Shown: in pieces, positions 30,533-38,907 of the stretch
Layout: every line of letters starts with the position of its first letter
Position numbering within the stretch: the stretch's first letter is position 1
Source of the DNA: JAAYFJ01 sp964344295
GTDB lineage: Bacteria > Bacillota > Clostridia > Tissierellales > Peptoniphilaceae
Assembly: GCA_964344295.1 (NCBI GenBank)
Contig: CAYFMR010000001.1
Coordinates: forward strand, 124,001 to 188,000
DNA length: 64,000 nt
Direction: 5' to 3'
The notes under the pieces: generated by a model
What the model saw: the letters and a program-made list of their open reading frames with translations, nothing else
Told to the model about the DNA's origin: nothing
The model's database searches: none
Position numbers and translations under genes: made by a program

Positions 30533-31873
30533 TTATGCTTCTTTAGCTTCGTCTTCTTGAACTTTTTCTGCTTTTTCAACGAAGGTAGCTTTTCCAACCA
30601 GATAATCCATCGCTTTTTTGTTCTCTAAACCACGATTTAGGTAAGTTTGATCTCCTTCTTTCATCTCTTTGATGAAACTTTCACGCAGTTCTTTGTCATT
30701 GTTGGAATACAAGTCTGCAATGCGCATAATCTCTTCTTCGATTTCTTCTTCAGTGATTTCGAAAGCTTGCTCTTTTGCAATGGTCTCTAGCACCAAACGT
30801 TGCTTCACAGCTTGTTCGGCTTGGGGGCGCAGGTGGTCTAGTAAGTCGTCAATGGTCGAATTGGTAAATTGCATATATTGATCTAAAGACAAGCCGCTTT
30901 GATTCATTTGAAGATCCATTTTTTGTAATTCTTCGTTTAACTGAGCTCGAATCATACCTTCCGGAATATCGACTTCCACCATGTCAGCATACGTCGTCAC
31001 AGCCAAGTGCTCTTTTTGTTGTTGTTCTTGGTTAGCAAAGTCTTCTGTCAATCGCTTTCTGACATCTTCTTTGTATTCATCTACTGTGTCAAATTCGCTA
31101 ATATCTTTGATGAATTCATCATTAACTTCCGGTAACTCGCGCTTGCGAATGGCGTTGACTTTCACTTCAAACACCACATCTTTACCGGCCACGTCTGCTG
31201 CATGATAGTCTTCGGGGAATACCAAATTTAATTCGACTTCGTCGCCTACATTTTTACCAATTAAGCCAGATTCAAATCCTTCTATAAACGTACCTGAGCC
31301 AATATGCAGATCCACGTCTTCGTCTTGGCCACCTTCAAACACCTCGCCATCGATGCGACCGACATAATTAATATTGACTAAGTCTTCTTCCTCAATGGCT
31401 CGATCGTCAATTTCTACCATACGAGCATTTCGCTCCACAGCGCGACGCAATTCATCATCAACGATCTCATCCGTGACTTCAAAGCGTACGTCCTCTACTT
31501 CAAAACCATCAAAGGAAGGAAGTGTAATTTCCGGTTTCACATCGACACGGAATACCACTTTGACATCCTTGCCTTTTTCAATGTCCTCTGGCAAATCGAC
31601 ATGGGGTTGGTCTACTGTTTCTAACCCCAACTCTTCCAGTGCATCATCATATAATTCCGGCAAAATTTCGTTAAGGGCATCCTCATAAAAAACATCTGAA
31701 CCATAGTGCATTTCGATAATTTTGCGAGGTACTTTACCTTTTCTGAATCCTGGTAACATAATCTTACCACGATTTGCTAAATAAGCTTTTTGTACTGCCT
31801 TTTCAAACTCTCCCGTTGGAATGTCTAACGAAAATTCTACTGTATTATTTTCTTTTTTGTCGATGTTAACCAT
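30533..31873 (-). CDS. tig: Trigger factor
   Basis: Ribosome-bound chaperone and prolyl isomerase meeting nascent chains. The 446 residues have the ribosome-binding domain with the signature [14 protein letters not shown] (about 41-54), the FKBP domain with [17 protein letters not shown] and the substrate-binding C-terminal domain. The C terminus is acidic and Lys-rich. AAGGAGGATCGAT precedes the ATG. First gene of the proteostasis operon, with two promoters upstream. Confidence 0.97.
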   Translation of the reverse strand: MVNIDKKENNTVEFSLDIPTGEFEKAVQKAYLANRGKIMLPGFRKGKVPRKIIEMHYGSDVFYEDALNEILPELYDDALEELGLETVDQPHVDLPEDIEKGKDVKVVFRVDVKPEITLPSFDGFEVEDVRFEVTDEIVDDELRRAVERNARMVEIDDRAIEEEDLVNINYVGRIDGEVFEGGQDEDVDLHIGSGTFIEGFESGLIGKNVGDEVELNLVFPEDYHAADVAGKDVVFEVKVNAIRKRELPEVNDEFIKDISEFDTVDEYKEDVRKRLTEDFANQEQQQKEHLAVTTYADMVEVDIPEGMIRAQLNEELQKMDLQMNQSGLSLDQYMQFTNSTIDDLLDHLRPQAEQAVKQRLVLETIAKEQAFEITEEEIEEEIMRIADLYSNNDKELRESFIKEMKEGDQTYLNRGLENKKAMDYLVGKATFVEKAEKVQEDEAKEA

Positions 31874-31906
31874 ATCGATCCTCCTTATAATTGCATTAAC
31901 TCATAA

Positions 31907-31935
31907 ATTATATCAATTGAATACGCAATTGGCAA
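31907..31935 (-). promoter_or_regulatory. Proximal SigA-type promoter of tig-clp
   Basis: TTGCCA (31930-31935), a 17-base spacer and TATAAT (31907-31912) on the minus strand, about 34 bases upstream of the tig ATG. Confidence 0.78.
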
Positions 31936-31979
31936 GTTAAATAGGGCTTCCTCTTGCTATGTTATCCTAGCCTGTCACT

Positions 31980-32008
31980 ATTATAAACCAAAAGTCAAAA
32001 ATGACCAA
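31980..32008 (-). promoter_or_regulatory. Distal SigA-type promoter of tig-clp
   Basis: TTGGTC (32003-32008), a 17-base spacer and TATAAT (31980-31985) on the minus strand, about 73 bases upstream of the proximal promoter. A CtsR-like repeat overlaps its -35 and spacer. Confidence 0.65.
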
Positions 32009-32009
32009 A
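31993..32009 (+). promoter_or_regulatory. CtsR-like heptad repeat
   Basis: AGTCAAA-AAT-GACCAAA on the plus strand resembles the CtsR operator (A/G)GTCAAA-NAN-(A/G)GTCAAA; the first heptad is perfect and the second has two mismatches. CtsR represses clp genes in Firmicutes, so the position is sensible. No ctsR gene lies in this window. Confidence 0.45.
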
Positions 32010-32060
32010 TGAGACAACCCTAAAAGTTTTACAGAAAGCGATTAAAATTCTTTCATTAAG

Positions 32061-32089
32061 TTGACATCTTGCAAAACCTATGATAATAT
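32061..32089 (+). promoter_or_regulatory. Promoter of tRNA-Leu
   Basis: Consensus TTGACA (32061-32066), a 17-base spacer and TAATAT (32084-32089), 11 bases before the mature tRNA. Confidence 0.75.
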
Positions 32090-32100
32090 TAATTTTGCTT

Positions 32101-32183
32101 GCGGGAATGGCGGAATTGGCAGACGCGCTAGACTTAGGATCTAGTTCTTCGGAGTGGGGGTTCAAGTCCTCTTTCCCGCACCA
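32101..32183 (+). tRNA. tRNA-Leu (anticodon UAG)
   Basis: Acceptor stem GCGGGAA / TTCCCGC with discriminator A and an encoded CCA. The D arm has GGCGGAATTGGCAGACGC, the anticodon stem-loop CTAGA-CTTAGGA-TCTAG gives anticodon TAG, the long variable arm TTCTTCGGAGT is typical of Leu, and the T loop is TTCAAGT. The T stem contains two G-T pairs. A promoter precedes it and a terminator follows 4 bases later. Confidence 0.97.
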
Positions 32184-32186
32184 ATG

Positions 32187-32216
32187 AAAACAGCTGGAGC
32201 TCTTCGGCTGTTTTTT
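32187..32216 (+). terminator. Intrinsic terminator of tRNA-Leu
   Basis: An 8-bp stem AAAACAGC / GCTGTTTT with a 12-base loop, followed by T-rich sequence. Confidence 0.85.
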
Positions 32217-32241
32217 CTTTTGCAGGTGTAAAAGATTTCTT

Positions 32242-32275
32242 AAAAAACGGTGTCGCTAAGCGTCACCGTTTTTTT
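32242..32275. terminator. Terminator downstream of ridA, symmetrical
   Basis: Stem AACGGTG-CGC / GCG-CACCGTT with one T-T mismatch and a TAA loop, flanked by A- and T-runs on both sides. On the minus strand it ends the rplU-ridA unit; on the plus strand it backs up the tRNA terminator. Confidence 0.88.
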
Positions 32276-32280
32276 GTTCG

Positions 32281-32664
32281 CTATTCCGTTTTGATGGCTA
32301 CGCACTCAATTTCTACGGTCATCCCTTTTGGTAGCTTAGCCACTTGTACACAACTACGAGCTGGCTTATGATGCATAAAATAGGTGCCGTAGACCTCATT
32401 AACTTCACCAAAATCATCCATATCAGCTAAGAAGATCGTCGTTTTGACCACGTCCGTCCACTGGTAGCCCGCTTCATACAAGATGGCTTCCAGGTTCTTC
32501 ATCACTTGCTCTGTTGCTCTTTTGATGTCGTCAGTAATCACCTCACCCGTTTGAGGGTCAATCGCAATTTGTCCTGAAGTAAAAAGCATATTACCAGCCT
32601 GCACCGCTTGTGAATAAGGGCCTAACGCTTCCGGTGCTTCTTTTGTATAAATCGTTTTAATCAT
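32281..32664 (-). CDS. ridA: RidA family enamine/imine deaminase
   Basis: Hydrolyses reactive 2-aminoacrylate and related enamines. The 127 residues show APEALGPYSQAVQAG, SGQIAIDPQTGEV, the carboxylate-binding Arg in ARSCVQVAKLPKG and the C-terminal VEIECVA. Standard length. It overlaps rsfS by 8 bases and ends the operon. Confidence 0.94.
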   Translation of the reverse strand: MIKTIYTKEAPEALGPYSQAVQAGNMLFTSGQIAIDPQTGEVITDDIKRATEQVMKNLEAILYEAGYQWTDVVKTTIFLADMDDFGEVNEVYGTYFMHHKPARSCVQVAKLPKGMTVEIECVAIKTE

Positions 32665-32995
32665 CTTCGTCCTCTCCTTTTTCCCAAAGTCGTTCTATAT
32701 GATAAAACTCTCTCTCATCTTTATGGAAAATATGCACAATGATATCGCCATAATCCATCAGGACCCACCTCGCGGTAGTCATCCCTTCTCGATTCATGAG
32801 CTCATAGTTCGCTTCGCTCATTTTATCGTCAATTTCGTCTGCAATGGCTTTCACTTGTGCTGTAGAATTTCCACTGACAATCACAAAAGCATCACAAATG
32901 GTGGTTAGATCACGAATATCAAGAACTTTTAGATCTACCCCCAATTTATCCTCGCATGCTTTAGTGATAATGTGTAACTTTTGTTCGTAGGTCAT
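32657..32995 (-). CDS. rsfS: Ribosome silencing factor RsfS
   Basis: Binds uL14 and prevents subunit joining when nutrients are short. The 112 residues carry VLDIRDLTTICDAFVIVSG, RWVLMDYGDIIVHIF and the C-terminal REFYHIERLW, all family hallmarks. The ATG at 32995 follows AAAGGAGTTAAG. It sits between the LCP gene and ridA, as in many Firmicutes (nadD-yqeK-lytR-rsfS). Confidence 0.95.
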   Translation of the reverse strand: MTYEQKLHIITKACEDKLGVDLKVLDIRDLTTICDAFVIVSGNSTAQVKAIADEIDDKMSEANYELMNREGMTTARWVLMDYGDIIVHIFHKDEREFYHIERLWEKGEDEDD

Positions 32996-33006
32996 CTTAA
33001 CTCCTT

Positions 33007-33894
33007 TCATCGAAACAAGCGATCCACCACTTCTTCTACAGCCGTTGCATCAATATCATAATAAGAAATGCCCTGACGCGCATTCGGCACACCCGGTAAC
33101 GTCACCGCCTCCATTTCAGCAAATTGATAGCGGTTGACTTTAGATCCGAACTTCATGACCTTAGATAGCGGAATATTAGTATGCACGTGTTCTGTATAGA
33201 CTTTGACCATCAAAGGAACTTTCAATAGGTTTGTAGGCTGTTTTAACTCGTGTAAAAAACTCTTTACAAATGCCTGTTGCGCTTTAATACGCCCCAAATC
33301 GCGATCGGCATAGTCTTCACGGAATCGTAAAAAACCTATTGATTTATCACCATCTAAAATCTGTACTCCCTTCTCTAAATGAATGGACAGCGGCGGATCA
33401 GCAGAAGGGTCGTCATAATTCATATCTATTGGCACATCGACTTCCACACCACCCACGAGATCAATCACTTCTCGTGCCATATCATACCCTATAGTGATAT
33501 AGTAAGGTATCTCCAAATTAAGCAGGTTTTCTACAATGCTCTTGGTCGTTTCAATGCCACCGTGCTGATATGCATGGTTGATTTTATCCATACGATCAAT
33601 TGGTGGAATATAGACATAAGAGTCTCGTGGAATCGAAAGTAATGATACCTTCCCCGATTCATAATCCATTTGTAATACCATCATAGAGTCCGTTCGAATG
33701 TTATTTTCCTCAATTCGGCTACTGTCGACACCTACAATCAACATCCGCAAAATATGCTCTTCTTTATTGGACCATTCATTCTTCAAATCTTGAGGTGCCA
33801 CATGCGCTTGTCCTAAAAAATAATAGATACTGCCTAAGTACAATACAACGATGACGATGATGGTCACAATCAGTCCTGTCAAGAATTTTTTCAT
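33007..33894 (-). CDS. LytR-CpsA-Psr family cell wall ligase
   Basis: Extracytoplasmic phosphotransferase that attaches polymers to peptidoglycan. The 295 residues have one N-terminal transmembrane helix (about 6-27) and an LCP domain: MLIVGVDSSR, RTDSMMVLQMD, LLSIPRDSYVYIP with the catalytic Arg-Asp, KINHAYQHGG, VGGVEVDVP and LRFREDYADRDLGRIKAQQ. Short for the family, without a C-terminal extension. Located between yqeK and rsfS. Confidence 0.94.
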   Translation of the reverse strand: MKKFLTGLIVTIIVIVVLYLGSIYYFLGQAHVAPQDLKNEWSNKEEHILRMLIVGVDSSRIEENNIRTDSMMVLQMDYESGKVSLLSIPRDSYVYIPPIDRMDKINHAYQHGGIETTKSIVENLLNLEIPYYITIGYDMAREVIDLVGGVEVDVPIDMNYDDPSADPPLSIHLEKGVQILDGDKSIGFLRFREDYADRDLGRIKAQQAFVKSFLHELKQPTNLLKVPLMVKVYTEHVHTNIPLSKVMKFGSKVNRYQFAEMEAVTLPGVPNARQGISYYDIDATAVEEVVDRLFR

Positions 33895-33904
33895 TTCGTC
33901 TTCC

Positions 33905-34480
33905 TCATCCTTCTTGCATGGCCAAGAGCCACCTTTGGCAAGCTAGGGTCTTCTCACCAATAGGCTGATCGCTCTCTCTTAAGTAGCGAATCGTATGTTC
34001 TAAAATAGCCAACATCCCTTGGTCCAACGATTGGTCAGCAGCTTTACGCAGCTCATCGACTCCCGGATAATCACGGCCCTCCTCAATGGCATCAGCAATG
34101 TAAACCACTTTTTCCACATCGTTCATGCCAACCCTGCCCGTTGTATGGGAACTAATGGCTTGTAAAATTTCTTTATCTTCAATTCCCTTTTCATGTTCAG
34201 CAACTAATGCTCCTAATGGTGCATGAAGTAATTGAGGACTTTCTCGTTCTTCATCGCTGGAAGCATACTGATACTTTCGCAATAATTCTGCTCTTGCTTT
34301 TTTATCTTTTAACTTGGCGCAATCATGATAAAAAGCTGCAGTAACTGCTTTTCTTTCATCTACATGATATTGGTTCGCTAAGTGTGCAGCCGTCTCCATT
34401 ACATTTTTTGTATGTTCCACACGCTTTGGATCAAGCCTTTGTTCGAGCCATGGCCAGTCAAACTCTCTATAGTCCAGCAT
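33905..34480 (-). CDS. yqeK: YqeK-type HD hydrolase (symmetrical Ap4A hydrolase)
   Basis: The family hydrolyses diadenosine tetraphosphate to ADP. The 191 residues contain the HD metal sites RVEHTKNV, AFYHDCAKLKD, LLHAPLGALVAEHE, ISSHTTGRVGMN and VVYIADAIEEGRDYPGVDEL. It overlaps the end of nadD by 14 bases and precedes the LCP gene. Confidence 0.93.
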   Translation of the reverse strand: MLDYREFDWPWLEQRLDPKRVEHTKNVMETAAHLANQYHVDERKAVTAAFYHDCAKLKDKKARAELLRKYQYASSDEERESPQLLHAPLGALVAEHEKGIEDKEILQAISSHTTGRVGMNDVEKVVYIADAIEEGRDYPGVDELRKAADQSLDQGMLAILEHTIRYLRESDQPIGEKTLACQRWLLAMQEG

Positions 34481-35081
34481 TTAGTCCTCTTGCTTCGATC
34501 ATTCCACGTATGGACTCAGGCACCAAATAACGTATTGATGCGCCTGCCTGCCATTTTTGTCGTACTAAAGTAGAAGAAATTTGAAGCATAGGGGCATCCA
34601 CTAAAGAAATTGACTTCTCATGAATCGCTGCAAAATCCTCTAAAGCCTGATCCAGATTCTGTAACTGTTGCTGGCCAAATCCAGGCCTTCTCACCACAAG
34701 AAATTCGACAACTTCTAATATACCTGGTAAGTCATACCACGTACCAAGCTCATAAAACGTATCTGATCCAATGATGAAAAAAAGCCGATCGTCCGGATAC
34801 AGTTTCTTTAACGCATGGACAGTATCCACAGAATAGCTTGTCGTCGGTCTTTCCAATTCAATGGCTGAAACCTCCAAGCGCGGATTACCTTCGATGGCCT
34901 TTTTCACCATCTCATAGCGCATTTCCGCACTCTGTGTCAGCTCAATGGACTTGTGTGGCGGGATCCGCGCCGGTACAAAGATAATACGATCAAGTTCAGC
35001 TGCATCCAACAAGTGTTCTGCAATGATTAAGTGACCTATATGGATGGGGTTGAATGTGCCCCCAAAGATACCAATACGCAT
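34467..35081 (-). CDS. nadD: Nicotinate-nucleotide adenylyltransferase
   Basis: Adenylates nicotinate mononucleotide for NAD synthesis. The 204 residues begin with the nucleotidyltransferase motif IGIFGGTFNPIHIGHLI, then FVPARIPPHK, IGSDTFYELGTWY and the ISSTLVRQK motif. Standard length. GTAGGAGGAAACG precedes the ATG; yhbY ends 19 bases before it. Confidence 0.97.
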   Translation of the reverse strand: MRIGIFGGTFNPIHIGHLIIAEHLLDAAELDRIIFVPARIPPHKSIELTQSAEMRYEMVKKAIEGNPRLEVSAIELERPTTSYSVDTVHALKKLYPDDRLFFIIGSDTFYELGTWYDLPGILEVVEFLVVRRPGFGQQQLQNLDQALEDFAAIHEKSISLVDAPMLQISSTLVRQKWQAGASIRYLVPESIRGMIEARGLNAGL

Positions 35082-35100
35082 CGTTTCCTCCTACTTCTAC

Positions 35101-35391
35101 TTATGGTAATTGAATTTTAGGCTCCTTCGCCGGACGATATAAAGTCAGTTTATGCCCAATTTGCTGCACAAAAATGGCGTCCGTTTTAGCAAGCAAAGAC
35201 TCCGTCTCTGTTTTCAAATCCACATCGCTGTTGTTTAATACGGTGATTTTCACCAATTCATGATCCTCCAAGAGCTCGTTGAGCTGGGCAATCACCTCCG
35301 CAGTCACACCCGCTTTCCCAATTTGCAATAAAGGTTTAGCATGATGACTCAAGCTCTTTAAATAGCTACGTTGCTTTCCCGTTATTTGCAT
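35101..35391 (-). CDS. yhbY: YhbY/CRM-domain ribosome assembly RNA-binding protein
   Basis: Small protein of the CRM domain family associated with pre-50S particles. The 96 residues show LTGKQR-type start (MQITGKQRSYLKSLSHH), LLQIGKAGVTAEVIAQL and ELVKITVLNN, the standard CRM landmarks. The start at 35391 lies 4 bases after the obg stop, with GGGGTGA as ribosome-binding site; longer readings overlap obg. Located between obg and nadD as in Bacillus. Confidence 0.93.
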   Translation of the reverse strand: MQITGKQRSYLKSLSHHAKPLLQIGKAGVTAEVIAQLNELLEDHELVKITVLNNSDVDLKTETESLLAKTDAIFVQQIGHKLTLYRPAKEPKIQLP

Positions 35392-35395
35392 TGTA

Positions 35396-36670
35396 TCACC
35401 CCATATATCCATATTCAAACTCATATCCACAAAAATTGACGATATCGCCTTGTTCAATGCCCAAATCTTCCAGCCGCTCCACGATTTTCTTTTGCACTAG
35501 CATCTTTTGAAAATAGCGCACCGAGTCCACATCATCAAAATAAGTCGAACGCAATAATAAATCAGGATAGGAGCCTTCGACGACATAAATACCTTCTTCT
35601 TCGTCATAATAGACAATGATTGGCTCTTCCGGTTCCGGTTCAGCATAAACTTCGTCGAAACTTTTGATTTCTTCGGGAATCGTTTGCAAAGTCTCCCAAA
35701 TGGCATATTTTAATGCTTCGATACCTTGTGTTGTCGCTGCAGATCCAGATAATACTACATGACTCTTTGGTAGTTTTTCTTTAAGCTTTACCAACAGTGT
35801 ATCATCAGCGGCAATATCCATTTTATTAGCAAAAATGATTTCTTTTCGACTCACTAAATGAGGATTGTACGTTTCCAATTCCTGGCGAATAATCTGGTAA
35901 TCCTCATAGGGGTCTCGGCCCTCGCTTCCTGACACATCTAAAACGTGTACAAGTAGCCTTGTTCGTTCAATATGTCTTAAAAAATCATGTCCCAGTCCAC
36001 TTCCGGCACTGGCTCCTTCAATGAGCCCGGGAATATCTGCCATCACAAAGCTTTGTCCCTCTCCTACGCGAACTACGCCGAGATTTGGTGTCAAGGTCGT
36101 AAAGTGATAGTTAGCAATTTTGGGTTTAGCAGCACTCATTTGGCTCAAAATCGTCGATTTGCCCACATTGGGAAAACCAACCAATCCAACATCTGCCAAA
36201 AGCTTTAGTTCCAATAGAACGGTTCGTTCCTCTCCCTTGGTACCCGCCTTGGCAAAACTAGGCGCCTGTCTGGTAGAGGTAGCAAATCGTGCATTACCGA
36301 AACCGCCTTTCCCCCCTTGTGCGATTGTAAATGCTTGGCCGCTTTCAGATAGATCGGCCATGACACCTCCCGTTGCTTCGTCTTTAATCAACGTGCCTAC
36401 CGGCACTTTTAAAACGATATCCTCGCCCTTTTTTCCAAACATCTTTTTTCCCATACCATTTTCACCGTGAGGTGCTTGATATTTTCTTTGGTAACGATAG
36501 TCTAATAATGTACTGATATTATTATCAGCTTGGATGATCACTGACCCTCCATCGCCTCCATCACCACCTGCGGGGCCACCAGATGGTTCAAACTTCTCTC
36601 GACGCCAAGCTACAGCGCCATCACCGCCATTACCCGCTTTAACATTAATGGTTACTTGATCGATAAACAT
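35396..36670 (-). CDS. obg: GTPase Obg/CgtA
   Basis: Essential 50S-associated GTPase. The 424 residues have the glycine-rich Obg domain (1-158, FIDQVTINVKAGNGGDG and AGGDGGDGG), G1 GFPNVGKST, G3 ADIPGLIEGAS, G4 ANKMDIA and the C-terminal OCT domain (about 345-424, ending EYGYMG). The start at 36670 follows GGGGAGGTGAGTTT. Lies after rpmA. Confidence 0.97.
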   Translation of the reverse strand: MFIDQVTINVKAGNGGDGAVAWRREKFEPSGGPAGGDGGDGGSVIIQADNNISTLLDYRYQRKYQAPHGENGMGKKMFGKKGEDIVLKVPVGTLIKDEATGGVMADLSESGQAFTIAQGGKGGFGNARFATSTRQAPSFAKAGTKGEERTVLLELKLLADVGLVGFPNVGKSTILSQMSAAKPKIANYHFTTLTPNLGVVRVGEGQSFVMADIPGLIEGASAGSGLGHDFLRHIERTRLLVHVLDVSGSEGRDPYEDYQIIRQELETYNPHLVSRKEIIFANKMDIAADDTLLVKLKEKLPKSHVVLSGSAATTQGIEALKYAIWETLQTIPEEIKSFDEVYAEPEPEEPIIVYYDEEEGIYVVEGSYPDLLLRSTYFDDVDSVRYFQKMLVQKKIVERLEDLGIEQGDIVNFCGYEFEYGYMG

Positions 36671-36705
36671 AAACTCACCTCCCCAGTAACGAAAAAGAGC
36701 TTGCA

Positions 36706-36990
36706 TTACGCAAGCTCTTCATAGACACTCACTTGTTTTTTTGTTTTGCCTACGCGTTCATAGCGAACTACGCCATCAACGGTGGCAAACAACGTATCGT
36801 CTGATCCTTTGCCAACGTTATGACCTGGATGGATTTTAGTTCCTCGCTGACGCACCAAAATGCTCCCGGCAGTTACAGTTTTTCCGTCTCCTCGTTTTAC
36901 GCCAAGGCGTTTTGCTTTGGAGTCACGACCGTTTTTACTGCTACCGGCACCCTTTTTCGAGGCAAAGAACTGCAAATTCAATTTAATCAT
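36706..36990 (-). CDS. rpmA: 50S ribosomal protein L27 (bL27) with cleavable N terminus
   Basis: The 94 residues start with [17 protein letters not shown], the Firmicutes form whose first nine residues (ending in QFF) are removed by Prp before assembly. The rest ([33 protein letters not shown]) is standard bL27. It overlaps the prp end by 8 bases. Confidence 0.97.
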   Translation of the reverse strand: MIKLNLQFFASKKGAGSSKNGRDSKAKRLGVKRGDGKTVTAGSILVRQRGTKIHPGHNVGKGSDDTLFATVDGVVRYERVGKTKKQVSVYEELA

Positions 36991-37345
36991 CGTTCTTCCT
37001 CCTATATTTTAATACGATATGTTTTCGATACAGCGGATGATCCACTAATGACTTCATTCCCAATTCGAATGTTTCCATTAGCAGTTGGCACTGCTTTTGC
37101 TTCTCTCTGGGTATATCCCGGGACAACACTAGACCGATGCGCGGTGTTGATTCATCGACTTCCAGCTTCGCTATATCCTCTGTCTGCAACCCTACAACCA
37201 TCATCAATGCATTCACGGTATTGATGGCCAGCATAGAGATCGCTGCACAGAGTACATCTTCACCACATGGTTTAAAACCGCTATGTCCTTGCACGAGAAA
37301 CCCTCGTATCAAGTGCTCATCCTTAGTAATGGTTATGCTAGTCAT
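36983..37345 (-). CDS. prp: Ribosomal-processing cysteine protease Prp
   Basis: Cleaves the N-terminal extension of L27. The 120 residues contain the catalytic His in [18 protein letters not shown] and the catalytic Cys in VLCAAIS, as in YsxB. Located between rplU and rpmA, overlapping both by one and eight bases, which matches its use on the next gene's product. Confidence 0.95.
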   Translation of the reverse strand: MTSITITKDEHLIRGFLVQGHSGFKPCGEDVLCAAISMLAINTVNALMMVVGLQTEDIAKLEVDESTPRIGLVLSRDIPREKQKQCQLLMETFELGMKSLVDHPLYRKHIVLKYRRKNDD

Positions 37346-37653
37346 TAGCCAATCTTCTCGATTTTAATGCGAGTAAATGGTTGACGATGACCTTGTCTTT
37401 TGCGGTAGTTCTTCTTAGATTTATATTTGAAAACGACGACTTTTTTAGCCTTACCTTGTTCCATCACAGAACCTTCTACGGTAACGCCTTCTAAGTAAGG
37501 TTGACCTACCTTTACACCGTCATCGCCTGCTACTAAAAGCACGTTATCAAAGACGGCTTTATCGCCTTCTTCTAAAGCTAGTTTTTCTACCTTGATCACA
37601 TCACCTTCAGCAACGCGATATTGCTTGCCTCCAGTTTCAATCACTGCGTACAT
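37345..37653 (-). CDS. rplU: 50S ribosomal protein L21 (bL21)
   Basis: The 102 residues begin [18 protein letters not shown] and end [19 protein letters not shown], the family signature. AGAGGAGGTGCAAT precedes the ATG at 37653. First gene of the rplU-prp-rpmA-obg operon, behind a structured leader. Confidence 0.98.
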   Translation of the reverse strand: MYAVIETGGKQYRVAEGDVIKVEKLALEEGDKAVFDNVLLVAGDDGVKVGQPYLEGVTVEGSVMEQGKAKKVVVFKYKSKKNYRKRQGHRQPFTRIKIEKIG

Positions 37654-37727
37654 ATTGCACCTCCTCTTACCAGTCTCGCCAAAATAGGTGCCCACAGGAC
37701 TTCAAACCTATTGTTGTGCGGCTACAC
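37654..37727 (-). promoter_or_regulatory. L21-type ribosomal protein leader
   Basis: The transcribed leader pairs AATAGGT with ACCTATT and is followed by TTTGGCGAGACTGGTAAGAG before the ribosome-binding site. From memory this resembles the Firmicutes L21 leader, thought to allow autoregulation by L21. Confidence 0.6.
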
Positions 37728-37733
37728 TGAAGT

Positions 37734-37762
37734 AGTTTATCAAACATTCATTTCCGTGTCAA
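37734..37762 (-). promoter_or_regulatory. SigA-type promoter of the rplU operon
   Basis: Consensus TTGACA (37757-37762), a 17-base spacer and TAAACT (37734-37739). The -35 box overlaps the stop codon of rng. Confidence 0.82.
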
Positions 37763-38907
37763 TAGAAAAGTCGTTGAAACTCAGCATTTAACTCATGAAG
37801 CGGCCGTTTTTTGCGTTTTCTCGTCAGCTCCGCCAAACCAAGCGTCGTAAATCCAACAAAATGAGGTTCATTAGGGTCTTCACGCAAAGCATTTTTTAAT
37901 ACTTCAGCTAGTTTTCGTTGACTCTGTCGATTCATTTTGATGAAGTCAACGATAATCATGCCACTTAAGTTGCGTAAACGCAATTGAATAGCTAATGCCT
38001 CTGCTGCCTCTGCATTCGTAACAAATGCGTTTTTTTGTTGCCCTTCCTCTCTGGTATCTTGCGCTGAATTCACATCAACCACCGTCAACGCTTCTGTCGG
38101 TTCAATGATTAAATTTCCACCACTTGGGAGAAGGACTGTTTTTTGAAAAGCCTCTTTTAATTGGAGCCATAGTCTTTGATGATACCGTATTGAGTCTTCC
38201 GGCACATAATGTACCGCTATTTGTGCACCATACTTGGACTTAATCAGTTCGTATTGAAGTTGATCAGAAACCCATACCTGAAACGATTCATCGTGTGATT
38301 GCTCCAGCCACACTTCCCATGGCTGATTCTGCTGATAGAGGCGCTTCGGCACAGGCAAATAATCTTTTTTTTCTACTATTTTTCGGCACTGGTTTCGTAA
38401 ATCTTCTAATTCGTTTTTCCACACACTATCTTTTTGTGCTAACCCCGCTGTGCGCACCAATAGTCCTTCGTTCATTTTTAAATGCGCTGAAGCAAAGCGG
38501 CGCATACTTTCCTTTGCCTCTGCCATTCCCACCGATTTTCTAGAGAACCAAAGCCCCTCTGTCCCATACACAAAGACTAGGTTCTGGCTCGGAAATGTGA
38601 GTTCAGTCGTCAATAAAGGACCTTTTCCCCCGGCTGCCTCTTTCTTTACTTGCACCAAAATAATATCACCCGCGCGTAATGATTCATTGGCAACCACATT
38701 CAGTGGTAAAAATCCATTTTTTCCACTGCCCAATGGTACAAACGCCGCTTGCAATGAAGGTTCAATCCTATCAATGCGTGCTCGATAAATATCTCCTGAC
38801 TGTACTGCGGCTGTATCCAAAGGCATTAATTCCACCACACGTCCATTTTCTACCAGTACGGCAAAGCTTTGCTCCTGGATATGATCAAACCATATCCCTT
38901 GTTTCAT
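37759..38907 (-). CDS. rng: Ribonuclease E/G family protein (short form)
   Basis: RNA-processing endonuclease. The 382 residues contain the S1-like domain (IYRARIDRIEPSLQAAFVPLG, KNGFLPL) and the DNase I-like catalytic domain with VVDVNSAQDT near 277 and IIVDFIKMNRQSQRK near 316, keeping the two metal-binding Asp. It ends at ELTRKRKKRPLHELN, so the Zn-link CPxCxG and small domain seen in longer RNase E/G proteins are missing. It overlaps the PBP2 stop by one base. Confidence 0.9.
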   Translation of the reverse strand: MKQGIWFDHIQEQSFAVLVENGRVVELMPLDTAAVQSGDIYRARIDRIEPSLQAAFVPLGSGKNGFLPLNVVANESLRAGDIILVQVKKEAAGGKGPLLTTELTFPSQNLVFVYGTEGLWFSRKSVGMAEAKESMRRFASAHLKMNEGLLVRTAGLAQKDSVWKNELEDLRNQCRKIVEKKDYLPVPKRLYQQNQPWEVWLEQSHDESFQVWVSDQLQYELIKSKYGAQIAVHYVPEDSIRYHQRLWLQLKEAFQKTVLLPSGGNLIIEPTEALTVVDVNSAQDTREEGQQKNAFVTNAEAAEALAIQLRLRNLSGMIIVDFIKMNRQSQRKLAEVLKNALREDPNEPHFVGFTTLGLAELTRKRKKRPLHELNAEFQRLFY

